Assembly (NCBI GenBank): GCA_022562835.1
Contig: JADFOM010000195.1
Coordinates: forward strand, 1 to 5,339
From: Acidobacteriota bacterium
GTDB lineage: Bacteria; Actinomycetota; Acidimicrobiia; Acidimicrobiales; SHLQ01
Reading direction: 5' to 3'
DNA: 5,339 nucleotides
Shown piece by piece: positions 1-4,653 of the stretch (positions are counted from its first letter, which is position 1; every line of letters begins with the position of its first letter). The notes beneath the pieces are model-generated. The model had not been told where the DNA came from. It saw only the letters and a program-made list of their open reading frames with translations, and ran no database searches. The translations under genes and the position numbers were made by a program.

Positions 1-176
1 TGCCGTCGGATCTCCAACAGATCAACAAGCGCAGCGTCCACCGTGCGTTCGACGTGCTCGGCGGTCGAGCCGCTATGCGTGCTGGACAAGAGCTCCAGGC
101 GCTAGCCGGCCATCAACAAGCTGCGGCGACGTTCTCCCAAGACCCGCTCGGGTCCATGAAGAAGGCCTTCGACTGA
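1..176 (+). CDS. Enoyl-CoA hydratase/isomerase (crotonase-fold) family protein, C-terminal fragment
   Basis: The reading frame is open from position 3 and ends at TGA 174-176, giving 57 residues of a protein that starts outside the window. The visible part begins PSDLQQINKRSVHRAFDVLG and continues with RAAMRAGQELQALAGHQQAA. It ends in a short tail, PLGSMKKAFD. A helix opening NKRSVHRAF, then a G-x-RAAM helix and ELQALAGH, matches my memory of the C-terminal helical region of actinobacterial crotonase-family proteins, which act on acyl-CoA thioesters in fatty-acid or amino-acid breakdown. The oxyanion-hole and catalytic residues lie upstream and cannot be checked, so the reaction is unknown. 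The frame is convincing; the family call is moderate because only the tail is visible. It converges on the beta-sandwich gene at 284-613. Confidence 0.6.
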   Translation, partial: PSDLQQINKRSVHRAFDVLGGRAAMRAGQELQALAGHQQAAATFSQDPLGSMKKAFD

Positions 177-246
177 GCGGCGTCTGCCCGTGCTTCTAAC
201 TATCTTGGATGCGGCGATGGCACGGCCTTAGCCTCCGCCGTGGGAG

Positions 247-282
247 GGGAACTCCCGAGGCCCTTTGGGCCGAAGAGGTCCC
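247..282. terminator. Extended stem-loop between convergent genes, probable transcription terminator
   Basis: GGGA (247-250) pairs with TCCC (279-282), CTC (252-254) with GAG (275-277), and GGCCC (259-263) with GGGCC (267-271) around a TTT loop, separated by small internal loops. This gives 12 base pairs in 36 bases. It begins one base past the stop codon of the minus-strand gene (TAA at 286-284) and lies about 70 bases after the stop of the plus-strand gene, so it could end transcription from both sides. Neither side carries a T-tract, which is common in high-GC actinobacteria but weakens the call. Alternative pairings exist (GGGAG 242-246 with CTCCC 252-256; CCTCC 232-236 with GGAGG 243-247). 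I see no gene in 177-283. Confidence 0.4.
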
Positions 283-283
283 G

Positions 284-613
284 TTAACCCCTACTGCTGG
301 GCAGCTTTGACGGGGAGGATTCGTTGGCGAACAGCGTGACCTCGCCCGCGTCGAGACGGTTGCCGTCCAATACGAGGTCGATCGGCGAGAACCCGATGAG
401 GTTCGCGGTCAGGCGCGCGGCTACGAACTCACCGTCTGGTAACACCATCGAGAACATGCCGTCGGCATCGGTGTGGGTCGACTCGGTCACCAACTCGTCG
501 TCGGCCCGTTTCGCCGTGAGCGTGATTTCGACGTCGCTCAGCCAGCTCTGACGCGCAACGTCAATCAGTTTGCCGTCGAGCATCTCCTTGCCTGTTGGTA
601 CCAGTTCGCTCAT
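284..613 (-). CDS. Small cytoplasmic carboxypeptidase-regulatory-like (transthyretin-like) beta-sandwich protein
   Basis: A 109-residue protein from ATG 613-611 to TAA 286-284. Residues about 12-95 follow the pattern of the carboxypeptidase regulatory-like domain: an opening strand DGKLIDVARQSWLSDVEITL (13-32), the diagnostic T-D-A-D-G-M-F turn (48-54), L-P-D-G-E-F (58-63), and closing strands LVLDGNRLDAGEVTLF. Such domains are small seven-stranded beta-sandwiches, usually attached to secreted enzymes or outer-membrane receptors. Here the domain stands alone, with no signal peptide, membrane segment or Cys lipobox, so it is predicted to be cytosolic. It follows the PAC2 gene by 39 bases on the same strand, which suggests one transcript. 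No clear Shine-Dalgarno precedes the ATG. The fold is moderately well supported; the function and partner are unknown. Confidence 0.75.
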   Translation of the reverse strand: MSELVPTGKEMLDGKLIDVARQSWLSDVEITLTAKRADDELVTESTHTDADGMFSMVLPDGEFVAARLTANLIGFSPIDLVLDGNRLDAGEVTLFANESSPSKLPSSRG

Positions 614-652
614 GGTTCTTAGAGCGTAACCGTCCCGGTACGCCGCCCCCGC

Positions 653-1510
653 TCACTCATCGTTCCGCTCACGAAGGAACGCCTCGACCTCGGCAGCGAG
701 ATCGCCGAGCCCGCCGAGCGGCTCAACCGACTCGTCCACCTGCTGTTCGAGCATCACGACGTATTGGCTCACTTCGACGTCTTCGCTTACCGCCTCGGTC
801 ACCCGGTTCTGCCACGCCACGATTTCCTCGTCCAGCCCCGCCGCGTCGGTGTCGAAGCCGCAGATCAGCTCAAGGCGCCGCAACAGGGCCTGGGTTGCAT
901 TGGGATTGTGACCCCCCTGCACGTAATGCGGCGTGTTGACGCGCAGCGAAATGACCGGGATTTCTGCATCGTCGAGTCGTTGATGCAGCGCCCCGATGAC
1001 CCCGGTGGGGCCCTGATAGCTCGGTTCGCCCAGACCGAGACGCGAAGCGAGCGAACGATTGGTCGACGAACCGACGACCTCGGGCGGACGCGTGTGCGGC
1101 ACGGTCCCATAGTTCGAGCCGAGGGTGACTACCAGTTCTGCGCCTACGACCGAAGCGATTTCGGTGACGGATTCGGTGAATGTGTTCCAGCGTAGGTGAG
1201 GTTCCACACCCGAGACGAGCACCACGTCATGGTTGGCACCTTCGATGTTCGCCGCGGTTGCTTTGCTGTGAGGCCATTCGATCTGACGGTGGCCTTGGTC
1301 GTCGAAATGAATCAGGGGCCTTTGCTGCTGGAAGTCGAAGAACGTTTCGGCGTCGATGTAGGCGATCGGTTCGGTCTCGTAAAGCTGCGTGATCCAATCG
1401 ATGGCGCCTGTCGCTGCCTCGCCCGCGTCGAACCAACCCTCGAACGCGGCGAGCAGTATTGGGCGCTGGACATCGGGCCTTGTTGACCATTCAAGCTCGG
1501 ACACGACCAC
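653..1510 (-). CDS. PAC2 family protein (proteasome-assembly-chaperone-like fold, Rv2125-like)
   Basis: A 285-residue protein from GTG 1510-1508 to TGA 655-653. It carries the hallmarks of actinobacterial PAC2 proteins such as mycobacterial Rv2125: AAFEGWFDAGEAA (21-33), FFDFQQQRP (57-65), GVEPHLRW (101-108), PHTRP (138-142), YQGPTG (165-170), PHYV (194-197) and NPNATQALLRRLE (from 202), then an acidic helical C-terminal tail. The length is normal for the family. The fold is shared with eukaryotic and archaeal proteasome assembly chaperones, but the bacterial role is not established and no proteasome genes are visible here. The start is uncertain: a second GTG lies two codons downstream and neither has a clear ribosome binding site. 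It diverges from the sulfotransferase gene with only 45 bases between the two starts, and probably heads an operon with the beta-sandwich gene. Confidence 0.93.
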   Translation of the reverse strand: MVVSELEWSTRPDVQRPILLAAFEGWFDAGEAATGAIDWITQLYETEPIAYIDAETFFDFQQQRPLIHFDDQGHRQIEWPHSKATAANIEGANHDVVLVSGVEPHLRWNTFTESVTEIASVVGAELVVTLGSNYGTVPHTRPPEVVGSSTNRSLASRLGLGEPSYQGPTGVIGALHQRLDDAEIPVISLRVNTPHYVQGGHNPNATQALLRRLELICGFDTDAAGLDEEIVAWQNRVTEAVSEDVEVSQYVVMLEQQVDESVEPLGGLGDLAAEVEAFLRERNDE

Positions 1511-1532
1511 AGCTTTGCACGGCTGGCTTCGT

Positions 1533-1542
1533 AGAGAGAAGG
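1533..1542 (+). promoter_or_regulatory. Purine-rich Shine-Dalgarno candidate for the sulfotransferase gene
   Basis: AGAGAGAAGG lies 13 bases before the in-frame GTG at 1556 and 9 bases before an out-of-frame ATG at 1552. It is the only SD-like purine run in the 45-base divergent gap (1511-1555) between PAC2 and the sulfotransferase. The 13-base spacing to GTG 1556 is long, so the true start remains open; GTG 1586 is the other option but has no SD. I found no convincing -35/-10 pair in the gap. Confidence 0.4.
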
Positions 1543-1555
1543 CGGTTGCCGATGT

Positions 1556-2212
1556 GTGGTCCAGTGGCGGTGTTCACCCATTGCGGTGCGGATCGCCATA
1601 CTTGGTCGACCAGTCGATCGAGGGATCAACTACGTGGCCGATATCGATAGGGCAATCGCCGAGACGGCGGAATATGGGCTGATCGACGCGATCGTGGCGG
1701 CCGCCGCCCAGCGTCGCAGCCCCGACGTATTTGTTGCCGCCGACGAAGAAAGTCTGACACCGATCAGCGCTGCGTTCGCCGAGGCGGCCGAGCGGCTCGA
1801 TGTTCCATCCGTGCGTGTCGGGGCTGTCGCCGAAGCTGCGCAGATGACCCGGGGCGTCCTCGTCGTTGCGTCGATGCACCGTGAGACAGAGCTCGTGTCC
1901 GAGATCGCGGCTGTGGCAGAGGGTGGCGTGACGGTGTTGGGTCTGTGGCGAGACCTCCTCGTCCACAAGATCGCTGATCTCTTTCCCAAGACCCGACCGA
2001 CTCCGAAGCAGCTGTTCGTCGCCCCCACGGAGTTCTCCGAGGCTGAACTTGCCGCTATTCGGCCTTACGCGATCGTGTGTACGCCGCGCACCGGATCGAC
2101 GCTGCTCGCCGACCTGTTGATGCAGCTGAACTGCGCCGGTGAACGCGAGAGCACCTACGTCCGGGCCCGATGCGGCTCGCCGAGTCCGGTGACTTCGACT
2201 TTGCCCGACTGA
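1556..2212 (+). CDS. Stf0-type sulfotransferase fusion, N-terminal part (5' half of a frameshifted gene)
   Basis: 218 codons from GTG 1556 to TGA 2210-2212. Residues about 11-150 look like an alpha/beta Rossmann-type segment: an opening strand VRIAILG, alternating Ala-rich helices, then VLVVASMHRETELVSEIAAV and GVTVLGLWRDLL, a pattern seen in N-terminal Rossmann-like modules of some sugar- and methyl-transferases (weak resemblance). At 171-184 comes YAIVCTPRTGSTLL, the 5'-phosphosulfate-binding loop of PAPS-dependent sulfotransferases, with the strand and loop order of Stf0. The sequence then reads NCAGE, after which the frame is wrong: the last 25 or so residues (from R197, ending SPVTSTLPD) do not resemble Stf0, and the matching sequence continues in the frame of the next entry. 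Taken alone this half lacks the 3'-phosphate site and would be inactive. GTG 1586, just before RIAILG, is an alternative start. Confidence 0.75.
   Translation: MVQWRCSPIAVRIAILGRPVDRGINYVADIDRAIAETAEYGLIDAIVAAAAQRRSPDVFVAADEESLTPISAAFAEAAERLDVPSVRVGAVAEAAQMTRGVLVVASMHRETELVSEIAAVAEGGVTVLGLWRDLLVHKIADLFPKTRPTPKQLFVAPTEFSEAELAAIRPYAIVCTPRTGSTLLADLLMQLNCAGERESTYVRARCGSPSPVTSTLPD
2141..2151 (+). other. Frameshift site joining the two halves of the Stf0 sulfotransferase
   Basis: Up to GAA 2141-2143 the upstream frame reads A-G-E; from CGA 2146 the downstream frame reads R-E-H-L-R-P-G-P-M. Adding one C beside c2144 turns gaacgcgag into gaaccgcgag and yields G-E-P-R-E-H-L-R-P, which fits the GEP-x-E segment that follows the PAPS loop in Stf0 (GEPQEFF in the mycobacterial enzyme, from memory). 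The repaired gene would run 1556-3744 and encode about 729 residues. No slippery heptamer is visible, so a lost base in a CC pair is the simplest reading, either a sequencing/assembly error or a real inactivating mutation. Confidence 0.8.
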
Positions 2213-3744
2213 TGATCAGCGTGATGGTTGCAGGTGCGTCGGGCAACGGGATCTTCGGCACGAAGGTGATCTCGCAGTTTCTCGACCGAGCCGAACGGCT
2301 AGTCGACCGCGACGTCATCGATCTAAGTGCGTTCGGGCCGCTCCCGTTGCGCGTGGTGCGGCTCCGCCGGCGCGATCTAGTAGCGCAAGCTCTGTCGAAT
2401 CACCTCGCGATTGAGTCGAAGGTGTTCTTCGAACGCAACGCCGACAAGACGGCCCGACGCAATGCCTATCTCGCGGACTATCAGTACAACTTTGAACCTC
2501 TAGCCGCTGCGCTTTCGACGCTCGTCGACCAGGAAGCAGCGCTCGACGCCACCGTTGCACGCACCAAAGCGCCTGTGCTCGATGTCTATTACGAGGACCT
2601 CGTGGGGACGCCGACCGATGAGCTCACGCGAGTGCTGAGCTTCATCGGAGTTGAGAATCCGGCGAAGTACAAGACTCCCTCGGCGACCACCGCAAAACTC
2701 GACGACTCACAGACCGCGGCGATCTATGAGCAGTTCCTCAGCGACGCGACCACGGCGGGCTTGGCCGTCGAGCACGGATCTGGATCGTTTCCGCAAGAGA
2801 CGTCCAGCGGCAAGGAGGACATTGCATCGACCACAGATGCGATTCCGTCGCTGGCCAAGACCAAGGCGCTCGCTGCCAAGATAAATCCGAACGCTCAGAT
2901 GGGGCCGTACCAAGCTGTTGACATCGATGTCGTCGACTACGACTACACCCGCATCGACGGACTGCCGCGGCGTTGGCGTGGTCCGGTGCCCGACAACCTT
3001 GACGAGCCCGGCGGTTTCTTCGCCGCGCTGGGCGCGGCCCAGACCGTTGGACGGTTTTGCCGTGACCCATATGTAGCGCAGATCCAGAGAACGACGGGTC
3101 TGCCAGGCTTGAACCTCGGTTTCTCGGGCGCGGGACCGACGTTCTATCTCGAACAGCCGGAGATCCTTGACGTTGTCAATCGCTCCAGGTTCGCGATCGT
3201 GCAGGTGATGTCAGGTCGATCCGTTGGCAACTCGTTGATGCGCTGCGAAGACGGCCGCAATATTGTCACCTGGCTTCCCACGGGGGAGCGCTGCTTTGCC
3301 GAGGAGGCGTATCAACGCCTGCTCGATGAATATCCCAAACGTGATGTTCGCAAGGTTGTCGCTGAGGCCCGCGATGGCTGGATCGCCCATATGGGAGAAC
3401 TTCTCGATCGGATTGAAGTACCAACCGTGCTCGCCTGGTTCTCGACGCGATCGCCGCGTTACAAGCCCCGGTTCGATGGTCGACTTGGAACGCTGATGGG
3501 AGCCTTCCCACACCTAGTCGATCACAGGTCGATGAAACAGCTGGTCGGGCGCGCTGACCACTATGTGAAAAGTGTGTCCGATCGCGGTGTTCCGCATCGT
3601 CTTACAAGCCTCACGACCGGGCGGTCAGTTTCGGTTGTCTTCCCAAACGGCGAGAGCCGCAACGAGGATTCGTCCTATCCATCGCCCGAGATGCACGACG
3701 ATCTCACCCAAGCGTTGTTGCCGGTCGTGCGCACGCTGCTCTGA
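2170..3744 (+). CDS. Stf0-type sulfotransferase C-terminal part fused to a DUF6473/SGNH-like domain (3' half of a frameshifted gene)
   Basis: 524 codons from ATG 2170 to TGA 3742-3744, overlapping the 5' half by 43 bases in another frame. Residues 1-200 complete an Stf0 domain: GIFGTK (27-32, aligning with the GVWGGK segment), the 3'-phosphate-binding stretch RRDLVAQALS with S76 (67-76), and YYEDLV (140-145). Stf0 enzymes transfer sulfate from PAPS to a sugar or lipid hydroxyl. A low-complexity linker (about 203-245) leads to a second domain from Y257 to the end: RRWRGP, LGAAQTVGRF (287-296), NLGFSGAGP (315-323), AIVQVMSGRSVGNS (342-355) and SPEMHDDL with H509. This resembles DUF6473, a domain of SGNH-hydrolase-like pattern, here without the GDS serine. 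The open frame extends only to the stop at 2140-2142, so ATG 2170 is an artificial start; real translation presumably begins at or near 1556. The acceptor is unknown. Confidence 0.85.
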   Translation: MRLAESGDFDFARLMISVMVAGASGNGIFGTKVISQFLDRAERLVDRDVIDLSAFGPLPLRVVRLRRRDLVAQALSNHLAIESKVFFERNADKTARRNAYLADYQYNFEPLAAALSTLVDQEAALDATVARTKAPVLDVYYEDLVGTPTDELTRVLSFIGVENPAKYKTPSATTAKLDDSQTAAIYEQFLSDATTAGLAVEHGSGSFPQETSSGKEDIASTTDAIPSLAKTKALAAKINPNAQMGPYQAVDIDVVDYDYTRIDGLPRRWRGPVPDNLDEPGGFFAALGAAQTVGRFCRDPYVAQIQRTTGLPGLNLGFSGAGPTFYLEQPEILDVVNRSRFAIVQVMSGRSVGNSLMRCEDGRNIVTWLPTGERCFAEEAYQRLLDEYPKRDVRKVVAEARDGWIAHMGELLDRIEVPTVLAWFSTRSPRYKPRFDGRLGTLMGAFPHLVDHRSMKQLVGRADHYVKSVSDRGVPHRLTSLTTGRSVSVVFPNGESRNEDSSYPSPEMHDDLTQALLPVVRTLL

Positions 3745-3750
3745 CGCGGG

Positions 3751-4167
3751 CTACTCGACAATGATGATGCTCACTACGTCGATCTGCTCGTCGTCATGGT
3801 CAACAAACTCGTCGCCACCGGCGGCACTGATCCGAATGCTGGGCGTGAGGGTCTTCGAGGTCCACAGTGCGTCTTCCGCGTTGTGGACGACCTCGTAGCT
3901 TTCGTCCTGTTCGGCAGTCCAGTCGTCATAGAACTCGACAATGTTTTCGAACTCGCCGTCGACGTAATCGTACTGCCGCGCCATCCCTCCAAAGTCGACA
4001 ATGTTGATGAACCCCTCAGGACTCGGAACAGGGAAGTCGTCGGTCTGATCGGCGGCCGTCGTCGAAGTCTGTTCGGATTCGGGTTCACCTGCGTCGTCGT
4101 CGCTGCAAGCGACAAGCGCCACTGTCGTGAGCATTGCGAGCGTGACGACCATTGCAGTTCTGCGCAT
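3751..4167 (-). CDS. Small secreted lipoprotein of unknown function
   Basis: A 138-residue protein from ATG 4167-4165 to TAG 3753-3751. The N-terminus is a lipoprotein signal: M-R-R-T, a hydrophobic stretch AMVVTLAMLTTVA, then the lipobox L-V-A-C with C21 as the predicted lipidated residue. A Ser/Asp/Glu/Thr-rich tether follows (about 22-45), then a compact domain from about residue 46 with FPVPSPEGFINIVDFGG, FENIVEFYDDWTAEQ and W-T-S-K-T-L-T-P-S-I-R-I. The FYDDWT segment resembles small actinobacterial lipoproteins of unassigned function; I do not recognise a named family. The mature protein would be exported by Sec, lipidated and held on the outer face of the membrane. No Shine-Dalgarno is visible; a small hairpin lies just upstream. 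Its stop is 6 bases from the end of the convergent sulfotransferase gene. Confidence 0.85.
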   Translation of the reverse strand: MRRTAMVVTLAMLTTVALVACSDDDAGEPESEQTSTTAADQTDDFPVPSPEGFINIVDFGGMARQYDYVDGEFENIVEFYDDWTAEQDESYEVVHNAEDALWTSKTLTPSIRISAAGGDEFVDHDDEQIDVVSIIIVE

Positions 4168-4173
4168 ATGAAA

Positions 4174-4186
4174 GGCTGGACCAGCC
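4174..4186 (-). other. Short hairpin in the leader of the lipoprotein gene
   Basis: On the minus strand GGCTG and CAGCC pair around a 3-base loop, ending 6 bases before the ATG at 4167. It occupies the place where a Shine-Dalgarno would sit. It may be incidental or may affect initiation. Confidence 0.25.
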
Positions 4187-4278
4187 GCCGTGTGACTGCA
4201 AGGTGGGAGTCTTCGCTTGCTCGCAGGTGATCAAATTCGGTGCGCACACACCTGCTGACATTGAATCTTCAAAACGAT

Positions 4279-4304
4279 GTGGCACACTGGTGTGTGTAAT
4301 CCAC
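4279..4304. repeat. Bulged inverted repeat (9 paired bases)
   Basis: GTGG (4279-4282) pairs with CCAC (4301-4304), and CACAC (4283-4287) with GTGTG (4292-4296) around the loop TGGT, with TAAT (4297-4300) bulged out. It lies 112-137 bases upstream of the lipoprotein start and about 350 bases upstream of the DUF3097 start. It could be a regulator-binding site or chance pairing in a GT/CA-rich run. Confidence 0.25.
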
Positions 4305-4641
4305 TCGTGAGATGGTTCCCGCGGGCAGATCAAAGAGTCGTTGGACCCATGGTCGAACGGCCTTCAGTGTGTCACCCTCAAACGAGTATTCCTGACAACG
4401 AAAGAGTTGAAGTGATGAACACGCACCAGACAACGGCGTCTGGTACTGGGCTCACGCTGATCACCGGAGTCTGCCGTAGCGCAGTCAGCCGGAATGAAGC
4501 GGATGCATGGTGCCGGCGACGAGAGAACGATCGTTCCTCAACCCGGCGAGACCGCTGAGGATCCAACCACTGTTGTAGACGCACTAGCGTTGAGCGAATG
4601 CGTCGAGGCAAACCAGTCGAAAAAGACTTAGCGATCGTACG

Positions 4642-4646
4642 GGTGA
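4642..4646 (+). promoter_or_regulatory. Ribosome binding site supporting the DUF3097 start
   Basis: GGTGA matches the 3' part of the consensus GGAGGTGA and lies 7 bases before ATG 4654. There is no earlier start codon in frame after the in-frame stop TGA at 4591-4593, so ATG 4654 is the first and best-supported start. Confidence 0.5.
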
Positions 4647-4653
4647 CCCGCTC

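Larger units (their letters stand above)
4168..4653. other. Gene-poor intergenic region between divergent lipoprotein and DUF3097 genes
   Basis: About 490 bases with no confident gene. It must hold the promoters of both flanking genes, but I could not find a convincing -35/-10 pair. It contains a hairpin at 4174-4186, a bulged inverted repeat at 4279-4304, and a perfect 12-base palindrome at 4525-4536. A plus-strand ORF at 4494-4631 (45 codons, stop TAG 4629-4631) reads plausibly, ending ALALSECVEANQSKKT. The frame opening at ATG 4415 (MNTHQTTASGTGLTLI) lies just upstream in a different frame. Neither has enough support to be called a gene. Confidence 0.5.

Noticed and set aside
764..1486. 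Plus-strand open frames antisense to PAC2
   Set aside because: They mirror the codon pattern of the PAC2 gene, which has strong family motifs; the antisense products look random.
1483..1511. TTGACC at 1483-1488 as a -35 box for the sulfotransferase gene
   Set aside because: No acceptable -10 hexamer follows at 16-19 bases; it lies inside PAC2 coding sequence.
2141..2212. Programmed -1 frameshifting to make the full sulfotransferase
   Set aside because: No slippery heptamer or clear downstream pseudoknot is visible at the junction, and a single C restores a conserved segment, so an indel is simpler.
2170..2212. Two separate, translationally coupled genes overlapping by 43 bases
   Set aside because: The split falls inside one Stf0 domain: the PAPS 5' loop is on one side and the 3'-phosphate site on the other.
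4255..4300. CTGACA/TTGAAT and TGTAAT as a plus-strand promoter
   Set aside because: The spacings are wrong (about 28 or more bases between candidate boxes).
4310..4365. tRNA-like stretch containing GGTCGAAC
   Set aside because: No cloverleaf arms or acceptor stem can be drawn around it.
4525..4536. Perfect 12-base palindrome GAACGATCGTTC as an operator
   Set aside because: A single copy, not placed near a recognisable promoter, and built on the common GATC/CGATCG theme of this GC-rich DNA; kept only as a note.
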